DNA of 64,000 nucleotides from Nocardioides aurantiacus (GTDB lineage: Bacteria; Actinomycetota; Actinomycetes; Propionibacteriales; Nocardioidaceae). Position numbers and translations under genes: made by a program. Position 1 is the stretch's first letter, and each line of letters opens with the position of its first letter. Below the pieces are notes generated by a model, which saw nothing but the letters and a program-made list of their open reading frames with translations, was not told the DNA's origin and did not search any database. The stretch covers positions 3,906,001 to 3,970,000 of the forward strand of contig NZ_RKHO01000001.1 in assembly GCF_003752505.1 (NCBI RefSeq), read 5' to 3'. Below, piece after piece: positions 37,208-45,641 of this stretch.

Positions 37208-38737
37208 ATGACGACCTCACCCGCCGCCACCGGCACGTCCCGGACCCTGCCCGACCACGTCGGCGTCGTCGTGATCGGCGCCGGCCTGTCGGGCATCGGG
37301 GCGGGCTACCGGCTGCAGACCGAGTGCCCCGACCGCGACTACCTGATCCTCGAGGGACGCGAGTCGATGGGCGGCACGTGGGACCTGTTCCGCTACCCCG
37401 GCGTCCGCTCGGACTCCGACATCTTCACCTTCGGGTTCACCTTCCGCCCGTGGGAGGGCGACCAGGCGCTGGCCGACGGCCCCGGCATCCTGCAGTACGT
37501 CAAGGACACCGCCGCGGAGTTCGGCATCGAGGAGAAGATCCGCTACTCCACCCAGGTCGTCGGGGCCGCCTTCGACACGGGCGCCGGGGTGTGGACGCTG
37601 AGCGTCGAGACGCCGTCGGGTCCGGCGGAGCTGACCTGCGACTTCGTCGTCGGGTCCCACGGCTACTACAGCTACGACGCGCCGTACGACGCGAAGCTGA
37701 CCGGCATCGACGACTTCGCGGGCGAGGTCGTGCACCCGCAGTTCTGGCCCGAGGACCTGTCGCTGGCCGGTAAGAAGGTCGTGGTCGTCGGCTCCGGCGC
37801 CACCGCGGTGACGATCGTGCCGTCGGTCGCCGGCGAGGCCGAGCACGTGACGATGCTGCAGCGCACCCCGACCTACATCGCGGCGCTGCCCCGTCGCGAC
37901 AAGCTCGCCGGGCTCGCCCAGCGCTTCCTGCCCGAGATGGCGGCCTACCGCGCGATCCGGGTCAAGAACATCGCCTACCAGGCCGGCACCTACGCGTTCT
38001 TCCGGCGCTTCCCCGAGCTCGGCAAGAAGGTCCTGGCCAGCGGGGTGGCGCGTCACCTCAACGCCGAGGCGGCGGCCGACAACTTCGCCCCGCCGTACGA
38101 CCCCTGGGACCAGCGGCTGTGCGTCGTCCCCGACGGTGACCTGTTCAAGGCCATCAAGCGCGGCGACGCCGAGGTCGTCACCGACACCATCGACTCCGTC
38201 GTGCCCGAGGGCATCCGGCTCTCGTCCGGGCGGGTGCTCGAGGCCGACGTGATCGTGACCGCGACCGGGCTCAGCCTCGACGTGAGCGCCGGCATCGCGC
38301 TCACCGTCGACGGTGAGGAGGTCGACCTGGGGCAGGAGTTCATGTGGCGCGGCGCGATGGTGACCGGCGTGCCGAACTACGTGCGGGTCATCGGCTACAC
38401 CAACGCCTCGTGGACGCTGCGGGCCGACGTCACCGGGGTGCTGGCGACGCGGGTGCTCAACCTGATGCGCGAGCGGGACGCGGCGTACGTCGTCCCGGAG
38501 CCCGACGGCGAGCTGCGCCCGCAGCCGCTGCTCGACCTGGCCTCGGGCTACATCAAGCGCTCCGCGCACCAGCTGCCGCAGCAGGGGCACCGGCGGCCGT
38601 GGCTGATCACGCAGAGCTACCCGATCGACCGCCGGCAGACGCTGCACGGCGAGCTCGACCGCGAGCTGAAGGTCGTGACGCGGGCCGCGCTGCCGGGGGC
38701 CGCCACCGCGTCGGCCTCCTCGGAGTCCGTCGCGTGA
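37208..38737 (+). CDS. Flavin-containing (Baeyer-Villiger type) monooxygenase
   Basis: This 509-residue NADPH/FAD monooxygenase has an FAD Rossmann motif GAGLSG (24-29) and the second dinucleotide motif VVGSGATA (193-200). The class B signature FAGEVVHPQFWP (170-181) fits the BVMO/FMO fingerprint, with Pro in place of the usual Thr after His. It resembles EthA-like BVMOs, which insert oxygen next to a carbonyl to make esters. The stop overlaps the hydrolase start (GTGA), supporting ketone-to-ester-to-acid conversion. Confidence 0.9.
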   Translation: MTTSPAATGTSRTLPDHVGVVVIGAGLSGIGAGYRLQTECPDRDYLILEGRESMGGTWDLFRYPGVRSDSDIFTFGFTFRPWEGDQALADGPGILQYVKDTAAEFGIEEKIRYSTQVVGAAFDTGAGVWTLSVETPSGPAELTCDFVVGSHGYYSYDAPYDAKLTGIDDFAGEVVHPQFWPEDLSLAGKKVVVVGSGATAVTIVPSVAGEAEHVTMLQRTPTYIAALPRRDKLAGLAQRFLPEMAAYRAIRVKNIAYQAGTYAFFRRFPELGKKVLASGVARHLNAEAAADNFAPPYDPWDQRLCVVPDGDLFKAIKRGDAEVVTDTIDSVVPEGIRLSSGRVLEADVIVTATGLSLDVSAGIALTVDGEEVDLGQEFMWRGAMVTGVPNYVRVIGYTNASWTLRADVTGVLATRVLNLMRERDAAYVVPEPDGELRPQPLLDLASGYIKRSAHQLPQQGHRRPWLITQSYPIDRRQTLHGELDRELKVVTRAALPGAATASASSESVA

Positions 38738-39729
38738 GCGGCTGGCAGCCGGACGTCCTCGGGGACGGCTACGAGCAGCGCACCCTCGAGCTCGGGCCCG
38801 ACCCCGACGGCGAGGGCGAGGTCGCCGCGGTCGTGGTGCGTCGTACGCCGCGGGAGGCCGACGAGGTCCGTGGCGCCGTGCTCTACGTCCACGGCTTCAC
38901 CGACTACTTCTTCCAGACCGACCTGGCCGACTTCTTCGCCGCCCACGGGCTGGCGTTCCTCGCCGTCGACCTGCGCAAGTCCGGGCGGGCGCGGCGCGAG
39001 GGGCAGACCGCCCACTACACGACCGACCTCGCCCGCCACGACGAGGAGCTCGACGCGGCCCTGGCCGTCGTGGTCGAGGAGCACCCCGGCCTCCCCGTCG
39101 TCGTCCTCGCCCACTCCACCGGCGGGCTGATCACCCCGCTGTGGCTGGACCGGCGCCGTCGGCGGCTCGGTGACGTCGGTCCCGTCGCCGGCCTCGTGCT
39201 CAACAGCCCGTGGTTCGACCTGCAGGGCACCGACCTGCAGCGCGGTCCGGTGACCCAGGCGCTGCGCCTGCTCAGCAAGGTGCGGCCGCTGCAGGAGCTG
39301 ACCGCGGGGCTCAGCATCTACGGCCCCTCGCTGCACACCAGCGGCACCGGCGAGTGGGACTTCGACCCGGCGATGAAGCCGCTCGAGGGCTGCCCGGTCA
39401 CGTGGGGCTGGCTCAACGCCGTACGCCGCGGCCACGCCCGGCTCCACCGCGGCCTCGACGTCGGCGTCCCCTCCCTGGTCCTCCGCTCCCGGCGCAGCGA
39501 CTTCTCCTCGGCGTACTCCGAGACCAGCGACCGCGCCGACATCGTCCTCGACGTCGAGCACATGTCGCGCTGGGCCGGCTGCCTCGGCGGCGAGGTCGAG
39601 GTCGCCGTCCTCGACGACGCCCGCCACGACGTCTTCCTCTCCCTCCCCACGCCGCGCGCCGCGGCGTACGACCGGGTGGGGCGGTGGTTGCGGGAGCACG
39701 GGTTGGGGGAGGGCAGTTTCACCGGCTAG
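38734..39729 (+). CDS. Alpha/beta hydrolase (lysophospholipase-like)
   Basis: This 331-residue serine hydrolase has the oxyanion segment YVHGFTDYFF and nucleophile Ser128 in AHSTG, where Ala replaces the first glycine of GxSxG. The catalytic His is likely in DDARHDVFLS near 305. It overlaps the monooxygenase gene, suggesting it cleaves the ester that enzyme makes. The last codons (GSFTG) and the stop are inside palindromic repeat A, so the C-terminus seems to have been set by that element. Confidence 0.88.
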   Translation: MSGWQPDVLGDGYEQRTLELGPDPDGEGEVAAVVVRRTPREADEVRGAVLYVHGFTDYFFQTDLADFFAAHGLAFLAVDLRKSGRARREGQTAHYTTDLARHDEELDAALAVVVEEHPGLPVVVLAHSTGGLITPLWLDRRRRRLGDVGPVAGLVLNSPWFDLQGTDLQRGPVTQALRLLSKVRPLQELTAGLSIYGPSLHTSGTGEWDFDPAMKPLEGCPVTWGWLNAVRRGHARLHRGLDVGVPSLVLRSRRSDFSSAYSETSDRADIVLDVEHMSRWAGCLGGEVEVAVLDDARHDVFLSLPTPRAAAYDRVGRWLREHGLGEGSFTG

Positions 39730-39807
39730 CCGGTGAAACTGCCCGACGAAGGGGGCGAATCGGACGGACGCGGGCAGTTTCAGCTGCGTGACTGTCCGTT
39801 TCGAGCC
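39711..39807 (+). repeat. Palindromic repeat, copy A (with downstream half-site)
   Basis: Positions 39711-39744 form a 34-bp perfect palindrome, GGGCAGTTTCACCGGC, a TA centre, then the exact complement. After exactly 25 bases a half-site GCGGGCAGTTTC follows at 39770-39781, then a region similar to copies C and D (CTGTCCGTTTCG). The palindrome contains the stop codon of the hydrolase. The other copies are at 40952, 49122 and 53901. Confidence 0.85.
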
Positions 39808-39936
39808 AGTCGGACCAGGCGTACGCCGCGTGGTGTGAAGCGCCACCTGGCATCCACAGCCTCCCCGACGCGGCGACGTGTCCACAGGCCGGCAAGAAGG
39901 ACTGTCGTTCCACGGTGAGTCGACCACGCTGCTGGC

Positions 39937-40887
39937 GTGGACGACCTCATCGACGAGCTGCTCGGCGACGACCTCTTCTTCCTCCGCCGTGACGCGCTGG
40001 CGTGCGGCCTGGGCGACAAGGCGTTGGCGAGGCTGCGCCGCGAGGGGGTCCTTCATCGCGTCCGCCACGGCGCCTACACGCGGCGCTCGCACTGGCGCTC
40101 CCTCGACCAGGCCGGGCGGCACCTCCTCCGCGCCAGGTGCTCCGTCCGGGCGGCGTGCTCCGACGTAGCGCTGTCGCACACCTCGGCTGCGCTGGCGATG
40201 GGATGCCCCGTGTGGGGGATCGCCCTCGACGACGTCCACCTCCTCCGGCTCGACGGCCGCGGCGGCCGTCGGGAGGCCGGTGTCTGCCAGCACCACCACT
40301 CCTACGTCCAGGAGGACCTCGTCATGTCTGGGGGCATCCTGGTGACCTCCCCAGCGCGCACCTGTCTCGACCTCACGACCATCACCGGTGTCGAGCGGGC
40401 GCTCGTCGTCGTCGACCACCTGCTGCACCGGGGCGAGGTCAGCAAGGAGGACCTCCTCCGACGGAGACGCGACATGCCCTACAGACCAGGGTCCCTGACG
40501 ACCGGGTTGACCCTGTCGCTGGCCGACGGCCGCTCGGAGTCCGTCGGGGAGACGCGCCTGCGCTACCTGCTGTGGCGAGGTGGGCTGCCGTCCCCCGTGC
40601 CGCAGTTCCCGGTGACGACCGGCGATCGGGTGCTCTACCGGCTGGACCTGGCGTGGCCCGAGCTCGGGGTGTGGCTTGAGTTCGACGGCCGGGACAAGTA
40701 CGTCAGCTACCTGCGTCCCGGGGAGTCGGTGGTGGACGTCGTGCTCCGGGAGAAACGGCGCGAGGAGGACATCGCGCGGCGTACGGGGTGGCGCTGCATT
40801 CGCGTCACCTGGAGGGACCTGGCTGATCCGGGCCGCCTGGTGGCTCGCATCGCCGCGGCGCTGGCCGGTGGTCCGGTTGCCGCCTGA
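39937..40887 (+). CDS. AbiEi-antitoxin-like / DUF559-type protein
   Basis: The 316-residue protein has an N-terminal winged-helix part resembling AbiEi antitoxins (RRDALACGLGDKALARLRRE with GVLHRVRHGAYT). The C-terminal part is like DUF559/Vsr endonuclease folds (LDLAWPELGVWLEFDGRDKY, then RREEDIARRTGWRCIRVTW). Such fusions are common in Actinobacteria as orphan genes of unknown role; no AbiEii toxin gene is next to it. GTG 39937 is used. It is bracketed by palindromic repeats A and B, whose spacers point inward, which suggests transfer as a unit. Confidence 0.8.
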   Translation: MDDLIDELLGDDLFFLRRDALACGLGDKALARLRREGVLHRVRHGAYTRRSHWRSLDQAGRHLLRARCSVRAACSDVALSHTSAALAMGCPVWGIALDDVHLLRLDGRGGRREAGVCQHHHSYVQEDLVMSGGILVTSPARTCLDLTTITGVERALVVVDHLLHRGEVSKEDLLRRRRDMPYRPGSLTTGLTLSLADGRSESVGETRLRYLLWRGGLPSPVPQFPVTTGDRVLYRLDLAWPELGVWLEFDGRDKYVSYLRPGESVVDVVLREKRREEDIARRTGWRCIRVTWRDLADPGRLVARIAAALAGGPVAA

Positions 40888-40926
40888 ACAGACAGATCGG
40901 GCGGTCGGGCAGGCGAAGCCGGCGGC

Positions 40927-40985
40927 TGATGTCCGATGTGCCGCTCTTGACGGGCAGTTTCACCGGCCAGCCGGTGAAACTGCCC
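40927..40985 (-). repeat. Palindromic repeat, copy B
   Basis: Positions 40952-40985 repeat GGGCAGTTTCACCGGC with a CA centre and the exact complement. The 25-base flank at 40927-40951 contains GATGTCCGAT, similar to flanks of copies C and D, but the extra GCGGGCAGTTTC half-site is missing. Among the four copies it is the only one not at a gene end; it lies 65 bases after the AbiEi-like gene and just before the alkB promoter. Confidence 0.8.
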
Positions 40986-41006
40986 CGCTTTACATTCGAG
41001 AACCCC

Positions 41007-41035
41007 TTGTCGAACTTCTGTACAAACGCTACGTT
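41007..41035 (+). promoter_or_regulatory. Putative alkB promoter
   Basis: TTGTCG (41007-41012) and TACGTT (41030-41035) are 17 bases apart. The surrounding stretch is unusually AT-rich for this genome. Predicted start of transcription is about 41042, just before the inverted-repeat operator. Confidence 0.5.
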
Positions 41036-41047
41036 CCTGTCCATTCC

Positions 41048-41074
41048 TTTGACATCTGGCCCTCAGATGTCAAA
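41048..41074. promoter_or_regulatory. Operator of the alkB operon (TetR-type)
   Basis: TTTGACATCTG (41048-41058) and CAGATGTCAAA (41064-41074) form a perfect 11-bp inverted repeat with a 5-base centre. It lies between the predicted promoter and the AGAGGAG ribosome-binding site of alkB. The TetR gene downstream is the natural binding candidate, so a bound repressor would block elongation or initiation. Confidence 0.75.
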
Positions 41075-41089
41075 TGAGAGGAGCAGGCG

Positions 41090-42538
41090 ATGGCGAGCAG
41101 CGCGACGGTCCCGCAGGGGTCAACCGAGGAGTGGCAGGACGGCAAGCGCCGGCTGTGGCTGATCGGGCTGGTGGTGCCGTCGCTGGCGCTGGTCGCGTTC
41201 GTGATGCACCGGCTGACCGACTGGCCGGTGTGGGTGTGGATCGGGCCGATCGTGATCCTCGTGGTCGTGCCGGCCATCGACCTGATCGCCGGGCTCGACC
41301 GCACCAACCCGCCGGACGACGTGATCGAGCGGCTCGAGGCCGACCGCTACTACCGGTGGATCACCTACGCCTACCTCCCGATCCAGTACGCCGGCTTCGT
41401 GATGGCGTTCGTGTGGATCTCCCACCCCGAGTGGCTGGGGGTGGACCCCCTGGGCACCTGGGAGAAGATCGGCGTCGCCGTCTCGATCGGCTGCATCGGC
41501 GGCATCGGCATCAACACCGCCCACGAGCTCGGCCACAAGAAGGAGAGCCACGAGCGCTGGCTGTCCAAGATCGCGCTGGCGCAGAGCTTCTACGGCCACT
41601 TCTACATCGAGCACAACCGCGGCCACCACGTCCGCGTCGCCACCCCCGAGGACCCCGCGAGCAGCCGCTTCGGCGAGACGTTCTACGCCTTCTGGCCGCG
41701 CACCGTGGTCGGGTCGCTGAAGAGCGCCTGGCGCCTGGAGAAGCGGCGGTACGCCCGCAAGCACCAGCACCCGTTCCGGCTCGGCAACGACGTGCTCAAC
41801 GCGTGGCTGATGTCGGTGGTCCTGTGGGGCGCGATGGTCGCGGTGCTCGGCTGGCAGGTCCTGCCGCTGCTCGTGGTGCAGGCCGTCGTCGGCTTCACGC
41901 TGCTCGAGGTCGTGAACTACATGGAGCACTACGGGATGCTGCGCCAGAAGGTCGGCGTCGGCCACCGCGAGCGCTACGAGCGCGTCGACCCCAGCCACAG
42001 CTGGAACAGCAACAACATCGCCACCAACGTGCTGCTCTACCACCTGCAGCGCCACAGCGACCACCACGCCAACCCCACCCGTCGCTACCAGACGCTGCGC
42101 GACTTCGAGGAGTCCCCGGTCCTGCCCACGGGTTACGCCGGGATGATCGTGCTCGCTGTCGCGCCCCCGCTGTGGCGCCGCGTGATGGACCCGCGCGTGC
42201 TGGCCCACTTCGACGGCGACATCACCCGCGCCAACCTGCAGCCGCGCAAGCGCGAGCGCATCCTGGCGCGGTACGCCGCGGACACCCGGGCCGCCCAGGA
42301 GAAGGCCGCGCGCGACGCCGCCGACGCGGCCGCGCTGGCCGCCGCCGACGAGGTGCTGGCGGCGCAGTGCCCCGGCTGCGGCTACACCTACGAGGTCGAG
42401 CGCGGCGACGAGCACGAGGGCTTCGCCGCCGGCACGGCCTGGGCCGACGTGCCCGACTCCTGGTGCTGCCCGGACTGCGGCGTGCGCGAGAAGGTCGACT
42501 TCGTGCCCGTGGACGCCGGGCGCCTGACGGGGTCGTGA
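41090..42538 (+). CDS. alkB: Alkane 1-monooxygenase fused to rubredoxin (AlkB-Rd)
   Basis: This 482-residue di-iron membrane hydroxylase oxidises medium-chain n-alkanes at the terminal carbon. Histidine boxes are HELGHKK (145-151), EHNRGHH (174-180) and LQRHSDHH (319-326), with NYMEH (276-280). About six helices lie between. After an Ala-rich linker (about 395-425) a rubredoxin domain has CPGCG (427-431) and CPDCG (460-464), so the electron donor is built in, as in actinobacterial AlkB fusions such as Dietzia AlkW1. A rubredoxin reductase is not encoded nearby. ATG 41090 has AGAGGAG upstream. It is controlled by the 41048 operator. Confidence 0.96.
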   Translation: MASSATVPQGSTEEWQDGKRRLWLIGLVVPSLALVAFVMHRLTDWPVWVWIGPIVILVVVPAIDLIAGLDRTNPPDDVIERLEADRYYRWITYAYLPIQYAGFVMAFVWISHPEWLGVDPLGTWEKIGVAVSIGCIGGIGINTAHELGHKKESHERWLSKIALAQSFYGHFYIEHNRGHHVRVATPEDPASSRFGETFYAFWPRTVVGSLKSAWRLEKRRYARKHQHPFRLGNDVLNAWLMSVVLWGAMVAVLGWQVLPLLVVQAVVGFTLLEVVNYMEHYGMLRQKVGVGHRERYERVDPSHSWNSNNIATNVLLYHLQRHSDHHANPTRRYQTLRDFEESPVLPTGYAGMIVLAVAPPLWRRVMDPRVLAHFDGDITRANLQPRKRERILARYAADTRAAQEKAARDAADAAALAAADEVLAAQCPGCGYTYEVERGDEHEGFAAGTAWADVPDSWCCPDCGVREKVDFVPVDAGRLTGS

Positions 42539-42576
42539 GGACGGGGCTCGCGCAGCGGGCACCTAGGCTGAGGGGC

Positions 42577-43155
42577 ATGCGCCCCTTCGTCGCCCCCGTC
42601 TCCCACCGGGAGCGGCTGCTCGGGGCGGCGGCGCAGTTCACCGCCGAGCGCGGCTGGAGCGCGCTGACGATGGCCAAGCTGGCCGAGCTCGTCGGGGTGA
42701 GCCGGCAGACGGTCTACAACGAGATCGGCGGCAAGCCGCAGCTCGCCGAGGCGATGATCCTGCGCGAGCTGGAGACCTTCCTGGCGCGCGTGGACGCGGC
42801 GTTCTCCGACAACCCGGCCGACCTGGTCCGTGCGATCGAGGCGGCGGCGGTCAACGTGCTGGAGCTGGCGCGCACCGACCCGCTGCTCCACATGGTGGTG
42901 CGCAGCAGCCAGGGCGCGGAGTCCGACCTGCTGCCGCTGCTCACCACGCACTCCGAGGCGCTGCTCGACGCCGCCGGTGCCGTCATCGGTGAGCACGTAC
43001 GCCGCTACGACGTCCCGCTCGACCGCGAGCGGATGCAGGTCATGGTCGACATGGTGATCCGACTCGTGCTCAGCCACGTGATGCAACCCGCCGGCGAGCC
43101 CCGCGAGACCGCGGCCACGATCGCCTGGATCGCCGAGCGCGTCCTCGCCGCGTGA
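42577..43155 (+). CDS. TetR-family regulator, probable alkB repressor
   Basis: This 192-residue protein has an N-terminal HTH (TMAKLAELVGVSRQTVYNEIGGK, about 30-52) and a ligand-binding C-terminal helical domain. It lies 38 bases after alkB on the same strand, the position of AlkX-type TetR regulators in other actinobacterial alk operons. It most likely binds the inverted repeat at 41048-41074 and so represses its own operon until alkane or fatty acid is present. Confidence 0.9.
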   Translation: MRPFVAPVSHRERLLGAAAQFTAERGWSALTMAKLAELVGVSRQTVYNEIGGKPQLAEAMILRELETFLARVDAAFSDNPADLVRAIEAAAVNVLELARTDPLLHMVVRSSQGAESDLLPLLTTHSEALLDAAGAVIGEHVRRYDVPLDRERMQVMVDMVIRLVLSHVMQPAGEPRETAATIAWIAERVLAA

Positions 43156-43268
43156 CCACCTGCTGGTCCCGCGGTGAGAACACCTGACCGCCTTGCTACT
43201 GGCGAGTTAGGCTCGGCCCACGACGCCCCCGCTGCCGGTGAGGGGTGCCCTGGGGAGGGTCGGAGCAG

Positions 43269-44516
43269 ATGTGCGAGGAGCACGAGAGCGGAGCCGGTGT
43301 CGGACGCCGTCCGCTGCTCGCCATGCTCGGCCTGGGCGCGGTCACCACGGCGTGCGGGAGCTCGGCCGGCGACGACCAGCGCCGCGCCTCGGCCCCGACC
43401 ACGGCCGGCACCACGCCCGGCGGCAAGGGCGGGAGCTCCGAGGGCGCTGCCCCGGCGGCCGATCCCGACATGGCGGTCGACCCGCCCGGTGAGCTGGAGG
43501 GCGCACTGCGCTCCTCGGACTTCCTCGTCTACGGCAAGGGGCCCCTGGAGAAGGGGGCGGTGGAGAAGATGCTCGACATCTCGGGCGTCCAGCAGGTCGA
43601 GCCGATCGCGCTGGCGTCGTTCTACGTCGACGACGCCCAGGTGACCTACGCCGCCGTCGACCCGGGCACCTTCCGCCGGTTCACGATGGCCGGCACCGCG
43701 CAGACGCAGGCGGTGTGGGACCGGGTGGCCGGGGGCGAGATCGCGGTGGAGCCCAAGATGGGTCGCAAGCTGCAGAGCAAGGACGGCTTCATCGAGATCG
43801 GCAACGAGTCGGACTCGCAGCGCATCCACATCGGTGCCTACGCCGGACTGCTGCCCGAGACCGTCGCCCGCCGCATCGACGCCGTCGTCAACCTCAAGTG
43901 GGGCGAGGAGCTCGGCATGAAGCTCGGCAACGCCGCGCTCGTCGGCCTCGGCTCCACCTCGCCCCAGAAGGTCCGCAAGAAGCTGCAGGCCGCCGCCGGC
44001 GACGGGGCCAGCATCCTGATCCTCGGCCCCGACCTCGACATCAACGCCAAGCAGACGGTGGTGCTCTCCGGTGGCTCGGCGGCGCAGGCGATCGGCTCGT
44101 TCTCCTACCGCGCCAACTCCGACGGCACGGTGGCGCCCGACCCCCGCTGGGTGGCGGCCAACATCCGCACCGAGACCATGCCGATCATCGGTCGCGTCAC
44201 CGGCCACCGCGTGATGCTGCCGCAGCTCAAGGGCGCCCTCGAGGAGATCGTCACCCAGGGCCTGTCGAGCAAGATCTACACCTACGACGGCTGCTACGTG
44301 CCGCGGTTCATCGGCCGCGACCCGTCGCGGGGGCTCAGCTTCCACACCTACGGCACCGCCATCGACCTCAACGCGGCCGACAACTACCGCGGCATCGCGG
44401 GGGCGATGGACCGCCAGGTGGTCACAATCTTCAAGCGCTGGGGCTTCGCCTGGGGCGGCGACTGGAACTACACCGACCCGATGCACTTCGAGCTCTCCAA
44501 GATCAAGGAGAACTGA
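43269..44516 (+). CDS. M15-family peptidase lipoprotein (VanY/D-Ala-D-Ala carboxypeptidase-like)
   Basis: This 415-residue exported protein has a twin-arginine-like start (GRRPLLAML) and a lipobox VTTAC near residue 29, so it is probably a lipoprotein. The C-terminal M15_4 domain holds the zinc ligands in SFHTYGTAIDLN and DPMHFEL, with the catalytic residues between. M15 peptidases trim peptidoglycan stem peptides. The middle (about 80-290) is not recognised and may be a wall-binding part. ATG 43269 has GGAG at the proper distance; GTG 43245 is the alternative. Confidence 0.88.
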   Translation: MCEEHESGAGVGRRPLLAMLGLGAVTTACGSSAGDDQRRASAPTTAGTTPGGKGGSSEGAAPAADPDMAVDPPGELEGALRSSDFLVYGKGPLEKGAVEKMLDISGVQQVEPIALASFYVDDAQVTYAAVDPGTFRRFTMAGTAQTQAVWDRVAGGEIAVEPKMGRKLQSKDGFIEIGNESDSQRIHIGAYAGLLPETVARRIDAVVNLKWGEELGMKLGNAALVGLGSTSPQKVRKKLQAAAGDGASILILGPDLDINAKQTVVLSGGSAAQAIGSFSYRANSDGTVAPDPRWVAANIRTETMPIIGRVTGHRVMLPQLKGALEEIVTQGLSSKIYTYDGCYVPRFIGRDPSRGLSFHTYGTAIDLNAADNYRGIAGAMDRQVVTIFKRWGFAWGGDWNYTDPMHFELSKIKEN

Positions 44517-44563
44517 CCCGACCGACCACCGTCGGCGTCGGTCCCACCGCTAGCCTCCCCTGC

Positions 44564-45538
44564 ATGCGCGCAGTGAGAGTCACCAGCCTCGACGGACCCG
44601 ACGCCATCACCGTGGAGGAGGTCGACGAGCCGCAGGCCGACGGGCCCTTCGGACCCCAGGTGCTCGTCGAGACCCACGCGGTGGGGATCTCCTTCCCCGA
44701 CCTGCTGCTGAGCAAGGGCGAGTACCAGCTCAAGCCCGACCTCCCCTTCACCCTCGGCGTCGACTTCGCCGGCGTGGTGCGCTCGGCCCCCGAGGGCTCC
44801 GGCCTCGCGGCCGGTGACCGCGTCGCGGCGGTGCTGGGCCAGGGAGGTGCCGCCGAGGTCGTCGCCTGCGGCGCCGAGAGCGTCTTCCCGCTGCCCGACT
44901 CCCTGAGCTTCGAGCAGGGCGCGGCGCTGCCGATGAACTACCTCACCGCCCACTTCGCGCTCGCCGTGCGCGGCGACCTCCGCGAGGGCCAGACCGTGCT
45001 CGTGCACGGCGCCGCCGGCGGCGTCGGCACCGCCACCATCCAGGTCGCCAAGGGGTACGCCGCCCGCACCATCGCCGTGGTCAGCACCGAGGAGAAGGCC
45101 GAGGTCGCCCGTCGCGCCGGCGCCGACGAGGTGGTGCTCGTCGACGGCTTCCGGGACGCGGTCAAGGAGCTGACCGAGGGGCGCGGCGTCGACGTGGTCA
45201 TGGACGTCGTCGGCGGCGACCTGATGACCGACTCCCTGCGCTCGCTCGCCCCCGAGGGCCGGCTGCTGGTGGTCGGGTTCACCGGCGGCACCATCCCGCA
45301 GGTCAAGGTCAACCGGCTGCTGCTGAACAACGTCGACGTCCGGGGCGTCGGCTGGGGCGCCTACGCCATGGCGCGACCCGGCTACATGCGCTGGCAGTGG
45401 GACGAGCTGCTGCCGATGATGGAGTCCGGCGTCATCGACCCGCCGATCGGGGCGACGTACGACGTGACCGAGTTCGGCCGCGCGCTCACCGACCTCGCCG
45501 AGCGCCGCACGCTCGGGAAGTCGGTCGTCACCTTCTAG
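44564..45538 (+). CDS. NADPH:quinone oxidoreductase (MDR family)
   Basis: This 324-residue zinc-free medium-chain reductase has the N-terminal GroES-like domain and a Rossmann domain with HGAAGGVGTATIQVAK. The absence of zinc-binding cysteines and the LPMNYLTAHFAL segment point to quinone reductase-like enzymes. It likely reduces quinones or enones using NADPH. ATG 44564 is used, 47 bases after the peptidase gene. The exact substrate is unknown. Confidence 0.9.
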   Translation: MRAVRVTSLDGPDAITVEEVDEPQADGPFGPQVLVETHAVGISFPDLLLSKGEYQLKPDLPFTLGVDFAGVVRSAPEGSGLAAGDRVAAVLGQGGAAEVVACGAESVFPLPDSLSFEQGAALPMNYLTAHFALAVRGDLREGQTVLVHGAAGGVGTATIQVAKGYAARTIAVVSTEEKAEVARRAGADEVVLVDGFRDAVKELTEGRGVDVVMDVVGGDLMTDSLRSLAPEGRLLVVGFTGGTIPQVKVNRLLLNNVDVRGVGWGAYAMARPGYMRWQWDELLPMMESGVIDPPIGATYDVTEFGRALTDLAERRTLGKSVVTF

Positions 45539-45641
45539 CCACCTCCGCGGCGTGGGCCGGGTCCTTGACCGGGTCCCCCCACGGGCCCAGACTCACCCCC
45601 AGGCTCGGGCCCCGGAACCGATCCATGCCCAGGAGGCGACG

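Noticed and set aside
39711-39744. Calling the 34-bp palindromes simple intrinsic terminators
   Set aside because: They have no loop and no T-tract, and three carry a half-site at fixed distance. A termination role remains possible but is not shown by sequence alone.
39937-40887. Complete AbiE toxin-antitoxin system
   Set aside because: No AbiEii nucleotidyltransferase gene is adjacent on either side.
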